Positions 37,451 to 44,634 of a DNA stretch of 46,990 nt are shown here, piece by piece. The stretch comes from a virus. Position 1 is the first letter of the stretch. The number at the start of each line of letters is the position of its first letter. Under the pieces are notes generated by a model that was not told where the DNA came from, did not search any database, and worked only from the letters and a program-made list of their open reading frames with translations. The DNA lies in the IMG/VR virus record IMGVR_UViG_3300032180_000013, positions 1 to 46,990 of that record, one strand, 5' to 3'. The translations under genes were made by a program, and so were the position numbers.

Positions 37451-38479
37451 ATGGCCGTTAAAACGATTTCTTACGGCGCCAATGCCCCGACCGGCAGCCT
37501 CGCCTCCGCGGTCAACACCGAACGCGGGCCGAGCGAGTTTATTTGGGAAGCGCCCGGCTCGCCGAACGCCTGGATAGAAGACTTCCTTCAGGACCCTCGC
37601 CTGGGGATGCACTTCTTCGACGACTTCCTGAATATCGGCGGCTTCCCCGCTGCGGCCACAGCCGCCTCGCTCAGTATCGGTAACTGGTCGCTCTACGCCG
37701 GCTCGAATGCCGGTCCCCTGGTTGACGCCTCAATCGTCGGTGGAGCGATTCAGTTCGTTCCATCCTCAGGCACGGTCTCCACGGGCGCCTCGAATACCCA
37801 GGTAACGCTGAACTCCCAGATCGGCGCTTACCAATTCATCACCAACTCCTCGGGCAACTCGGCGCTTCAGGGCCGGCTTGCTTTCGAGTGCCGCGTAGCT
37901 CTGACCTCAGTAACGTCGGGCCAGCGCGATGCCTTCATTGGTTTGGCCGACGTAGGTGCTCCCAGCAGCAATAACCCGTTCACGGTGGTCTCGGCCGGCA
38001 GCTCCCAGATGCTGACGACGACGCGGAACTTGATCGGCTTCTACAACGCCGACTCCGGGCGCGGGCAGGATTGGGCATTTGTGTTCCAGCTTGCTTCGAC
38101 GGCGCCGGTATTCAGCACGGGCTTGACTTCATTGGTCTCAACCGTGCTCGGCAGCGCGATCGGCGCCGGCACCTATTACAAGCTCGGCTTCGTATTTGAT
38201 CCGTTCGCGCCGACGCAGCAGATCACCACGGCCGGCACCGGGCAGACCGCGGGCAACACCGCCAAGGCCATGCTCAAGGTGTTCGTCAACGGCGTGCAGG
38301 CAGCAACCTTCCTGACGCAGAAGGACAATATTTTGACGGCCTCGTTCCCGACCGGCATCATGGGGCCGATCATTTCTTTCGCCAACGTGTCAAACTCGGG
38401 GACCAGTAACTCGGCCACGAACCTCGCCGGACTAATGAACGTGGATTGGGTCCGGGTCGCTCAGAACTTGCTCGCCTAA
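37451..38479 (+). CDS. Structural protein with jelly-roll-like domain
   Basis: 342 residues from ATG 37451 (MAVKTISYGANAPTGSLASA); longer readings start inside the upstream gene without a site. Residues 60-340 are uncharged and beta-rich (WSLYAGSNAGPLVDASIVGG, RLAFECRVALTSVTSGQRDA, YYKLGFVFDPFAPTQQ, MLKVFVNGVQAATFL), the pattern of concanavalin/LamG-like jelly rolls used as capsid decoration or fibre domains. An ending such as MNVDWVRVAQNLLA is common in such phage proteins. Third virion gene after the capsid; it may be abundant in the particle. Confidence 0.75.
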   Translation: MAVKTISYGANAPTGSLASAVNTERGPSEFIWEAPGSPNAWIEDFLQDPRLGMHFFDDFLNIGGFPAAATAASLSIGNWSLYAGSNAGPLVDASIVGGAIQFVPSSGTVSTGASNTQVTLNSQIGAYQFITNSSGNSALQGRLAFECRVALTSVTSGQRDAFIGLADVGAPSSNNPFTVVSAGSSQMLTTTRNLIGFYNADSGRGQDWAFVFQLASTAPVFSTGLTSLVSTVLGSAIGAGTYYKLGFVFDPFAPTQQITTAGTGQTAGNTAKAMLKVFVNGVQAATFLTQKDNILTASFPTGIMGPIISFANVSNSGTSNSATNLAGLMNVDWVRVAQNLLA

Positions 38480-38488
38480 GGAGCCCGC

Positions 38489-39304
38489 ATGCAGGTAGCG
38501 GAAGCAGAAAAAGCCCAGGCCAACGGCCAGCGCCAGGGCCTTGTACCCGCCAAGACCAAAGTGATCGCCGTCTTGACGCCGACCCTGGGGATGGTGTCGA
38601 TTCACTGGACCGTAGCGATCCAAAATCTGCTCTGGCCCATGAACGTGGGCAAAGGATTTATCCCCGGCATGGATCAAGTCGGCAACGAAGTCGGTGAGAT
38701 GCGCAACAAACTCGTGGCCCTCGTCCTGGAGCAGGCTCAGAAAAGCGGCCATGACCTGGAAGGGATCTTCTGGATCGACGACGACGTGATCGTCAACAAG
38801 ATGGCCCTGCTGAAGTTGGCTTCCCATGATCGCGACATCGCTGCGGGCGTTTACTTTTGCAAGGGGGACCTGGGCGAGCCGCTGATCTTCTCGGGCGGTC
38901 AGACAGGGACGATGAAGTTTCTGCCTGACGAAACCTTTGAAGCCTGGGGCTGGGCGCAGGGGCTCTCCTATGTGCGGGCCGAAGTGTACACGCGCATGGC
39001 GGAAGACCTTGACCTGGGCAAGGACAAGTACGGCAATCCGTGCTGGTACAAGAAGCCCGACTTCGGCATCGACGAAACCACCGGACAGATGACCGTGGGG
39101 GGCACGGAAGACTTCCACTTCTTCACCAACGCCAACAAACTCGGTTATCGCTGCCTGGTGGACTGCTCGAAATTCGCTTTTGGTTGGCACTACGACCATG
39201 CGGCGAAGACGGCTTACCCGAAGAGGCAATGGGAGCAGTACATTCGGCGGGAGCCGGTGATTTGGCCGGCAACACGCTCTCATCCGGAGGTGATATGGGA
39301 TTGA
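38489..39304 (+). CDS. GT-A fold glycosyltransferase-like protein
   Basis: 271 residues, ATG 38489 with AAGGAG upstream. A Rossmann-like start (KTKVIAVLTPTLGMVSIHW), the RNKLVA motif (72-77), the DxD-type metal motif GIFWIDDDV with Asp97-99, GVYFCKGDLGEPL and a late acidic pair in GGTEDFHFFTNANKLGYRC (Glu207-Asp208) fit family-2-like GT-A transferases that use a nucleotide sugar. Located in the virion block together with a methyltransferase, so it may modify capsid or fibre proteins or host surface sugars. The substrate cannot be read from sequence. Confidence 0.85.
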   Translation: MQVAEAEKAQANGQRQGLVPAKTKVIAVLTPTLGMVSIHWTVAIQNLLWPMNVGKGFIPGMDQVGNEVGEMRNKLVALVLEQAQKSGHDLEGIFWIDDDVIVNKMALLKLASHDRDIAAGVYFCKGDLGEPLIFSGGQTGTMKFLPDETFEAWGWAQGLSYVRAEVYTRMAEDLDLGKDKYGNPCWYKKPDFGIDETTGQMTVGGTEDFHFFTNANKLGYRCLVDCSKFAFGWHYDHAAKTAYPKRQWEQYIRREPVIWPATRSHPEVIWD

Positions 39305-39993
39305 AATACCTCCTCCATGCTGGCTGCGGTTCCAAGACCAACAAGCCGCCTTACGAGTTCGCGGCCTACAAGGAAGTGCGCCTCGACTGCAACCCGCAGG
39401 TTGCCCCTGACGTTGTAGCCTCCATCGTCGCCATGCCCATGATCGCGGACGCAAGCTATGACGCACTCTTCGCCTCGCATGTGCTGGAGCATCTGTACGC
39501 GCACGAGGTGGCCATGGCTCTCTTGGAATTTGCGCGAGTCTTAAAGCCGGGCGGCAAGATCATGATTCAGGTGCCGGACCTTGAAGCGGTCGGCTCACGG
39601 CTGGCGCTCGATCAGGCCGACCATGTGGTTTACACGAGCCATATCGGCGCGATCACACCCCTGGACATCCTCTATGGACATCAAGGCTCTGTCGGCACCG
39701 GCAACCTCTTCATGGCGCACAAGACCGGCTTCACGCGCTCGGTCCTGAAGACCCGTTTGCAGGCGGCCGGTTTCAGCAAAGTCGAGCTGGAGCGGGAACA
39801 GTTTGAAATAAAAGCACGCGCCCATAAACCGGAGGTTTCCGATGCACAAGAAGAAAGAACCGGACGAGAAGGAACCGTCCCACGAGAAGCACCCGAAGAA
39901 AAAGCCGAGCGTGGAGCAGCGCCTAACGGCCATCGAGAAGTTCCTGAACGAACACTTCGGGAGACCGGGCTGCCCTGTGCCGCAGGAGGATGA
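39295..39993 (+). CDS. Class I SAM-dependent methyltransferase
   Basis: 232 residues; ATG 39295 (MGLKYLLHAGCGSKTN) directly after GGAGGTGAT and overlapping the transferase gene by 10 nt. Motif I HAGCGS (8-13), the acidic residue after the second strand in RLDCNP (Asp31), DALFASHVLEHLYAHEV (57-73) and LKPGGKIMIQVPD (83-95) are those of Methyltransf_11-type enzymes. Residues 182-232 are translated through the next gene in another frame and look like random Arg/Glu/Gly-rich sequence, probably a late extension. May methylate a sugar made by the neighbouring transferase. Confidence 0.88.
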   Translation: MGLKYLLHAGCGSKTNKPPYEFAAYKEVRLDCNPQVAPDVVASIVAMPMIADASYDALFASHVLEHLYAHEVAMALLEFARVLKPGGKIMIQVPDLEAVGSRLALDQADHVVYTSHIGAITPLDILYGHQGSVGTGNLFMAHKTGFTRSVLKTRLQAAGFSKVELEREQFEIKARAHKPEVSDAQEERTGREGTVPREAPEEKAERGAAPNGHREVPERTLRETGLPCAAGG

Positions 39994-40033
39994 CGATGCC
40001 GGCCAAGAGCGAGGCACAGAGGAAGTATCTTAA
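39842..40033 (+). CDS. Lys/Glu-rich small late protein (63 aa)
   Basis: ATG 39842 with GGAGGTTTCCG just upstream. Very charged (MHKKKEPDEKEPSHEKHPKK) followed by a helix (VEQRLTAIEKFLNEHFG). The first 152 nt overlap the methyltransferase tail in another frame. The clear ribosome site supports it as a true gene. Function unknown. Confidence 0.65.
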   Translation: MHKKKEPDEKEPSHEKHPKKKPSVEQRLTAIEKFLNEHFGRPGCPVPQEDDDAGQERGTEEVS

Positions 40034-40136
40034 CTGGCGCTTCGGGCATGGCTGGGTGAAAAAACATCATTTCGACAACAAGGGCAAGCTGCCGAAGCGA
40101 GTCGGTAAGAAGCCCAAACGAAAGCGAGGCAAGTAA
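39996..40136 (+). CDS. Small very basic protein (46 aa)
   Basis: ATG 39996 behind AGGAGG; MPAKSEAQRKYLNWRFGHGW then KKHHFDNKGKLPKRVG and a run of Lys/Arg. This start is common among short phage structural proteins of unknown role. The stop overlaps the next ATG (TAATG). Confidence 0.68.
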   Translation: MPAKSEAQRKYLNWRFGHGWVKKHHFDNKGKLPKRVGKKPKRKRGK

Positions 40137-40429
40137 TGGCCAAGAAGAAAAAGGGTGCCAGCTTCGGCATGGCCGACGAGTACGAAGGCCACCTCGGCAA
40201 GAAGCACAAGGGCGACGGCGCACACCACACGCCGCCCGCGCATCTTGCTCATCCGCATCGGGGGCCGCACGGTATCCCGATGGGCATGATGGGGCCGAAC
40301 CAGGACCGAGCCCAGAACGAACACAACGAGCACTTGTCGCTCGGCGGACACAGCTTTGGAGAAGATGAGGAGTACGGCGGGCCGGGGTCAAGCCACCATC
40401 TTGGTGACAATGTGTGCGACGAGGATTGA
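40136..40429 (+). CDS. His/Gly-rich late protein (97 aa)
   Basis: ATG 40136 (MAKKKKGASFGMADEYEGHL). 16 or more His residues, Gly- and Pro-rich middle (HTPPAHLAHPHRGPHGIPMG), acidic end. Likely unstructured and able to bind metal ions. Placed between small basic proteins and the adaptor gene. The 92 nt after it hold no gene I can support. Confidence 0.65.
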   Translation: MAKKKKGASFGMADEYEGHLGKKHKGDGAHHTPPAHLAHPHRGPHGIPMGMMGPNQDRAQNEHNEHLSLGGHSFGEDEEYGGPGSSHHLGDNVCDED

Positions 40430-40521
40430 TGCCTCCGACATGCTGCGTCGGGAGATCCGGCGAGGGGCTGTATCGAACTGCCTCATGAAACAAACGTGGG
40501 CATCTTTGCTCACGAGGATTA

Positions 40522-41331
40522 ATGGCAGAATCAACGCTAAGTCTGAGCTTCAACGACCTCTCCGGGGAAACCGGTCTTTTTTTGGGGTACGGTCGCGGTG
40601 CCGCCAACAACGACCCGCCTTGGAGCTCTCAGCAGCAAGCCGTTATCGACTCCTGCGTCAAGAGCGGCCTCCGCCAGTTTTACTTTCCGCCTCCTCTCCA
40701 GGGCGAGCGCACGAGTTACGACTGGTCCTTTCTTCGGCCGACCGCCTCGCTGGCATTGCCCAACGCCACGCAAGTAGTTCCGCTCCCTGATGATTTCGGC
40801 GGCTTCGAGGGAGAGGCCACGCTGCTCTCAAGCCAGAGCCAGATGTGGTGGCCGATCAAGCTGACCAGCGAGCAGCGCATCCGCGCCGAGTATTCGGCGG
40901 TCCCTTCGGCAACCGGACGGCCGCTCATAATTGCCTTGCAGCCGATCAAGGGAACAACCGGCACTCAGGGGCAGCGCTGGCAACTGACCGTCTTCCCGCA
41001 GAGCGATGCTGCCTACACGCTTCAGTTCCAGTATTACATCTTGCCCGATTACTTGACCGGCGCGTTCCCGTACGCACTCGGCGGAGCGGAGCACGTCGAG
41101 ACAATCCTGGAGAGCTGCCTGGCGATTGCCGAGCAACGCCTGGACGACTCGATGGGCGTACACACGCAGCTCTTTCAGCAGCGCCTGGCGGCATCGGTGG
41201 CGAAGGACCGGCAAAGCAAGCCGCAGACGATGGGCTACATGCGTGATCTTTCGGACATGCGCCGCGGCTATCCGTGGCGGCCGGATCTGCACGGCTATGC
41301 GTCGATCACCGTTGGCGGCACACAGTTTTGA
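40522..41331 (+). CDS. Head-tail adaptor-like protein
   Basis: 269 residues, ATG 40522 with CGAGGATTA upstream. The start LSLSFNDLSGETGLFLGYGR and the helix QQQAVIDSCVKSGLRQFYFP, followed by a beta-rich centre (VVPLPDDFGGFEGEATLL, WQLTVFPQSDAAYTLQF) and a helical ending (LESCLAIAEQRLDDSMGVHT), resemble connector/adaptor proteins that dock under the portal in podovirus-like phages. Position after capsid genes agrees. Not certain at family level. Confidence 0.68.
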   Translation: MAESTLSLSFNDLSGETGLFLGYGRGAANNDPPWSSQQQAVIDSCVKSGLRQFYFPPPLQGERTSYDWSFLRPTASLALPNATQVVPLPDDFGGFEGEATLLSSQSQMWWPIKLTSEQRIRAEYSAVPSATGRPLIIALQPIKGTTGTQGQRWQLTVFPQSDAAYTLQFQYYILPDYLTGAFPYALGGAEHVETILESCLAIAEQRLDDSMGVHTQLFQQRLAASVAKDRQSKPQTMGYMRDLSDMRRGYPWRPDLHGYASITVGGTQF

Positions 41332-41341
41332 AAGGTGAGCC

Positions 41342-41779
41342 ATGAACGCGCGCGCATTGAGACGCTTTGAGTTGTCGCTGCCCAACGACGTGTACATTCT
41401 GGGCGTGACGCCGATCACACTCCAGAGCGACATTCACGAATGGCGCACCGGGCTCATCACCATCTCAACCATCGTCGTCAACCTGCCCAAGGCCAATGGC
41501 TCAGGCACGGAAATCTGGCTGGCTCTGGGCCTCGCCGCTGTTAGCGTGGCAATCAAAACCACCGACACCTTCCAGGGATTCATCGACATCGGCGTTGTCG
41601 GCTCGACTGCCAAGAACGTGTTCACGGCTGGCGGACTGAAGAACATCACCTTGAACGGCTCGACTCAGGGCGGCTCGAATACCGGCGACCAGCTCATGTT
41701 CACCGACATCAAGAGCGGAGTGTGGTCGGTTTGTGCCCAGGTTGTCGGCACGGGTTCGCCGGCGACACCTTTTAGTTGA
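41342..41779 (+). CDS. Small virion beta-protein (145 aa)
   Basis: ATG 41342 with AAGGTGAGCC. Low charge, beta-rich (VYILGVTPITLQSDIHEWRT, AVSVAIKTTDTFQGFIDIGV), with a Gly/Thr/Ser-rich end. Similar in style to the 123-aa protein at 33713 and the 198-aa protein at 42175. Possibly a tail or decoration component. Confidence 0.66.
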   Translation: MNARALRRFELSLPNDVYILGVTPITLQSDIHEWRTGLITISTIVVNLPKANGSGTEIWLALGLAAVSVAIKTTDTFQGFIDIGVVGSTAKNVFTAGGLKNITLNGSTQGGSNTGDQLMFTDIKSGVWSVCAQVVGTGSPATPFS

Positions 41780-41789
41780 TTCTTTAGGA

Positions 41790-41798
41790 GAGCAGGTA
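41790..41798 (+). promoter_or_regulatory. GAGCAGGTA element merged with the start codon
   Basis: Its last A is the first base of ATG 41798. This is the shortest distance of all copies (8 nt); GGAGAGCAGGT provides the ribosome site. Confidence 0.5.
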
Positions 41799-42052
41799 TG
41801 GAAAAACAGAACGGGGAAGTCAAGCAGCTTCCCACCATCATGATCGGCTGGGACGAAGAGGCGCAAGTGGTGCGCCTGCACTTTCAGCCGGAGCAGTTTC
41901 AGAAATGGGAGTTTGTCCTTGCGATCCTCGACATGGCCAGGCGCGAGGCAGAAGGGCAATTGGCTCTGGGCCGAGCGCAGGCCGTAGGTCAGCTAATGCA
42001 ACAGGCCCAGCAGGACGCCGCTGTGAAGCAGCAAATTCTGCGGGGCCGCTAA
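41798..42052 (+). CDS. Hypothetical late protein (84 aa)
   Basis: ATG 41798. A beta-hairpin-like first half (QLPTIMIGWDEEAQVVRLHF) and a Gln/Ala-rich helix in the second (LGRAQAVGQLMQQAQQDAAV). Recurrent type of small phage protein; function unknown. A terminator follows. Confidence 0.68.
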   Translation: MEKQNGEVKQLPTIMIGWDEEAQVVRLHFQPEQFQKWEFVLAILDMARREAEGQLALGRAQAVGQLMQQAQQDAAVKQQILRGR

Positions 42053-42087
42053 GAAGGGCGCCGCCCTTGGCGACGTATGGGGCCTGA

Positions 42088-42125
42088 AACCTGCTAGCTC
42101 TGTGAAGTCAGGGGCGGTTTTTATT
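42088..42125 (+). terminator. Possible first of two tandem terminators
   Basis: AAACCTG...CAGGGGCGGTTTTTATTTT: an imperfect stem with a large loop followed by a T-rich run. Weaker than the next hairpin. Confidence 0.4.
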
Positions 42126-42127
42126 TT

Positions 42128-42163
42128 ATGCCGCCGGCTCGGTCGGCCGGCGGCATTTCTTTT
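42128..42163 (+). terminator. Rho-independent terminator
   Basis: A perfect 11-bp stem ATGCCGCCGGC (42128-42138) and GCCGGCGGCAT (42146-42156), 7-nt loop, followed by TTCTTTT. It divides the head/adaptor block from the fibre/tail block and ends just before the ribosome site of the gene at 42175. Confidence 0.8.
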
Positions 42164-42174
42164 GGGAGACCAGT

Positions 42175-42771
42175 GTGCAAATCGATACACGCGGCGGCCG
42201 GTTCGCCATCTCCAATCCGGGCGGGAATGTGGCCCGTAACGGTATCGTAGAACCTGTGCCGTTCTCGACAATCACGGCACCAACTCCGCAACAGAACGCT
42301 CCCTCAACCGGCGTCGTCACAACCAATCAACTGACCGATGGCGTGATCGAGATGGCCGGCGACGGCGCTACGGGGCCTGGGGGCCTGACAGCGAACTCGC
42401 TCCAGATGATCCCCTATGGGACCGGCTCAGCGACCAACACGTTCACGATGAAGGCTTACGGCTGGCGGCGCACGGGTGGAGTCGGCGCGAACTTGACCGG
42501 CCTTTGGGTGCCGTACCTGCTTGCCTCATTCACGGTCACTCTCGGCACAGCGACGGGTGTTGGCGGATGCGACGTGAATGCCAGCCAGCTCCTAGCGACG
42601 ACGATCGCGCTGGTGACCGGCAACGCCAACGTCTCCAACGAAATCCTATCGCCCACGGGCAACGTGATCGCGCACATTATTCTGGATGCCAAGGGCGCGG
42701 CTTACGTCGAGCTGCGCTTCTCGACTGGCGGTGTGGCAACGGACTGCAATTGCATGGTTGCGAAGGTGTGA
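42175..42771 (+). CDS. Virion fibre/tail-like beta-protein (198 aa)
   Basis: GTG 42175 (QIDTRGGRFAISNPGGNVAR) with GGGAGACC before it. Uncharged, Thr/Gly/Ala-rich, beta-type (ASFTVTLGTATGVGGCDVNA, GNVIAHIILDAKGAAYVELR). The end VATDCNCMVAKV is typical of a family of small phage surface proteins. Function by composition and place only. Confidence 0.68.
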   Translation: MQIDTRGGRFAISNPGGNVARNGIVEPVPFSTITAPTPQQNAPSTGVVTTNQLTDGVIEMAGDGATGPGGLTANSLQMIPYGTGSATNTFTMKAYGWRRTGGVGANLTGLWVPYLLASFTVTLGTATGVGGCDVNASQLLATTIALVTGNANVSNEILSPTGNVIAHIILDAKGAAYVELRFSTGGVATDCNCMVAKV

Positions 42772-42772
42772 T

Positions 42773-42925
42773 ATGCCGATGCGGCGGTTGGAACTTGAAC
42801 TCAGTAGCAGCGTCGGGCGCATTGCGACGTTGGATGTCGTCGAGGTAGCAGATCCGACCGCTGGCGTGCTGTGGAATAACCTGAGCGTGAATTGGGAAGC
42901 GTGGACTTTAGGTTGGGGCAGCTAG
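42773..42925 (+). CDS. Hypothetical late protein (50 aa)
   Basis: ATG 42773, one base after the upstream stop (MPMRRLELELSSSVGRIATL). A small beta domain with three Trp at the end (WNNLSVNWEAWTLGWGS). The last 18 nt overlap the 3' end of the leftward HNH gene. Confidence 0.6.
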   Translation: MPMRRLELELSSSVGRIATLDVVEVADPTAGVLWNNLSVNWEAWTLGWGS

Positions 42926-43393
42926 GCGTAAACATTTTGGCAACCCTCGATCTGCTCTTACATGACATCGAGGACATAAGGGAATTACATCAAGATGGTG
43001 CTCTCGTTCATAGCCAAGATGATGATGGTAACCATAAGCCTTGCCTCCGCAATGAGCACAAGGGAGACTCCTGGCCGGTGGAATATAGCCAGAAGCCACG
43101 GCATGCTTGATGCGCCGTTGGGCAGAATACTTAATCGTCCGATGTTGCTTTGTCCTTTTGTAGTGGTTCCTTCCGGCTCTGTATTTTGCCGTCTTCATGT
43201 GTTTATGCATTCTCGCCAGAGATGCTGCCCGGCCTCGTTCGCTTATCGCGTAGCGGCTGTAGGCCAGATTGCGGCAATCCCGGCAGTCTGCCTTATGACC
43301 ATCTTTCCTATTCCTGGACCGATGGAACTCGTCAAGCGGCTTGGTGACTTTGCAGGTACGGCAAACCTTGCCAACTACAATAAGTTCAGCCAT
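42908..43393 (-). CDS. HNH endonuclease, free-standing (161 aa)
   Basis: Leftward, ATG 43393 (MAELIVVGKVCRTCKVTKPL). An N-terminal zinc ribbon (CRTCKVTKPLDEFHRSRNR, CRDCRNLAYS), a basic helical linker and a C-terminal HNH-like centre (LPCAHCGGKAYGYHHHLGYE, DVIPLCPRCHVRAD). The third free-standing nuclease inserted against late transcription; it separates the 50-aa gene from the 217-aa gene. Confidence 0.85.
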   Translation of the reverse strand: MAELIVVGKVCRTCKVTKPLDEFHRSRNRKDGHKADCRDCRNLAYSRYAISERGRAASLARMHKHMKTAKYRAGRNHYKRTKQHRTIKYSAQRRIKHAVASGYIPPARSLPCAHCGGKAYGYHHHLGYEREHHLDVIPLCPRCHVRADRGLPKCLRLAAPT

Positions 43394-43518
43394 GATGTGG
43401 CCCTCCGATTAGGGTTGCATGTGGTTAGGGCCGCAAAGCCTGTAACGAGGCTTCTCGGCCCGTCATATTTTACCGCCAATGCCGGCCGGAGGCTATCATC
43501 GCTGGACTGACAGGGCTC

Positions 43519-44172
43519 TTGCCCAAGAACACGTATGGGGATCTGGTGCAGCTCAACAATGGCGGCGCCGGCATTCCGGCTGCGCTCCAGCGCCTTCAGG
43601 ACGGCCTGGGCACCAACACCGGCCTGGCTCTCTCCACTACCCAGATCGGCATCGGTGGAACCGACCTTGGCCTCAAACGCTTGGCCGCAGCGGTAGCCGC
43701 TGTGACTGATGGCGGCGCGACCAATCTTGGCTGGCTGCAAGAGGCTGGTTATGCCGCGCTGGCGGCGAACTTCACTGATGCAATCGGAACTCTTATAAAC
43801 ACAAACCTGTCCTTCACCGTCATCGCCGGGCGCAGCTATCAGATCAGCGGTCTGCTTCAGGTATCGAACTCGTTGGCGGCCGATGGCTCGCAATTCAATT
43901 TCGCGGGCGGAGCTTGCACGGCAACGACGTTCTTCATGGCTTGTAACAACATCGGCTCGGTTGTGGCCGGTACGGTCACGAGTACAACCCTGGCCGGCGT
44001 CATCAACTATACGACCAACACCGGCACGGATTATTTAGTCCTGAGCGGGTATTTGAAGGTGAACGCGGGCGGCACGTTCATCATGAAGGCGGCGACGAAC
44101 ACGCACGTCTCCGGGACCATGACCCTTGGCGCCGGGAGTTGGCTGGCCCTGACGGATACGCCGACTCTTTAG
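43519..44172 (+). CDS. Virion fibre-like protein (217 aa), start uncertain
   Basis: Given from TTG 43519 (PKNTYGDLVQLNNGGAGIPA). The frame is open further upstream without ATG; GGAGG at 43488-43492 would suit a start around 43498 (ATC), adding IAGLTGL. The sequence AALQRLQDGLGTNTGLALST, QFNFAGGACTATTFFMACNN and KVNAGGTFIMKAATNTHVSG is of the phage fibre/decoration type. The upstream HNH gene may have displaced the original start. Confidence 0.68.
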   Translation: MPKNTYGDLVQLNNGGAGIPAALQRLQDGLGTNTGLALSTTQIGIGGTDLGLKRLAAAVAAVTDGGATNLGWLQEAGYAALAANFTDAIGTLINTNLSFTVIAGRSYQISGLLQVSNSLAADGSQFNFAGGACTATTFFMACNNIGSVVAGTVTSTTLAGVINYTTNTGTDYLVLSGYLKVNAGGTFIMKAATNTHVSGTMTLGAGSWLALTDTPTL

Positions 44173-44181
44173 GAGCTTCGT

Positions 44182-44634
44182 GTGCCGGACAAAATTGACA
44201 TGGCACTCTGGCGACAATGCTTGGCGGCCGTTCCAGGCGGGCCAATCCCTCCGCATGCGCTGCCCTTCCGCTGCCGGATCTTGGTGGACGGGAATATTGT
44301 GCTGATCGTCGATGGAGACAAAGTAAAACTTCGACCAGACTCCCCGGAAGACAAAGAGCATCCGCACCTCGATTTTGTCGAGGGCGCAAACGACATGGAG
44401 GCCGGGTGGGTACGACGCGAGTTTGGGACAAAGGTGCTGTTACTTGACGGCGACTTGCATCCGCGAAGTTGGCCATTCGTTCTAATGCATGAGGCAGTGG
44501 AGCGCCGACTGATGGCCGGAGGCATGTCCTACAACCGGGCGCATGTGCAAGCCAATGCTGTTGAACGGCATCTCCGGCTGACCATTCACGCACACATGGG
44601 AGCAAGGGCCAATGCCCGACCAAGAGCAGTTTAG
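44182..44634 (+). CDS. Hypothetical late protein with HExxE motif (150 aa)
   Basis: GTG 44182 (PDKIDMALWRQCLAAVPGGP) behind AGGAGCTTC. A beta-type middle (RCRILVDGNIVLIVDGDKVK), and a helical end with FVLMHEAVERRLMAGGMSYN (His-Glu-x-x-Glu) then RAHVQANAVE. His-Glu and distant His could bind a metal as in metalloproteases, but the motif is not the full HExxH. The last 23 nt overlap the next gene. Confidence 0.62.
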   Translation: MPDKIDMALWRQCLAAVPGGPIPPHALPFRCRILVDGNIVLIVDGDKVKLRPDSPEDKEHPHLDFVEGANDMEAGWVRREFGTKVLLLDGDLHPRSWPFVLMHEAVERRLMAGGMSYNRAHVQANAVERHLRLTIHAHMGARANARPRAV

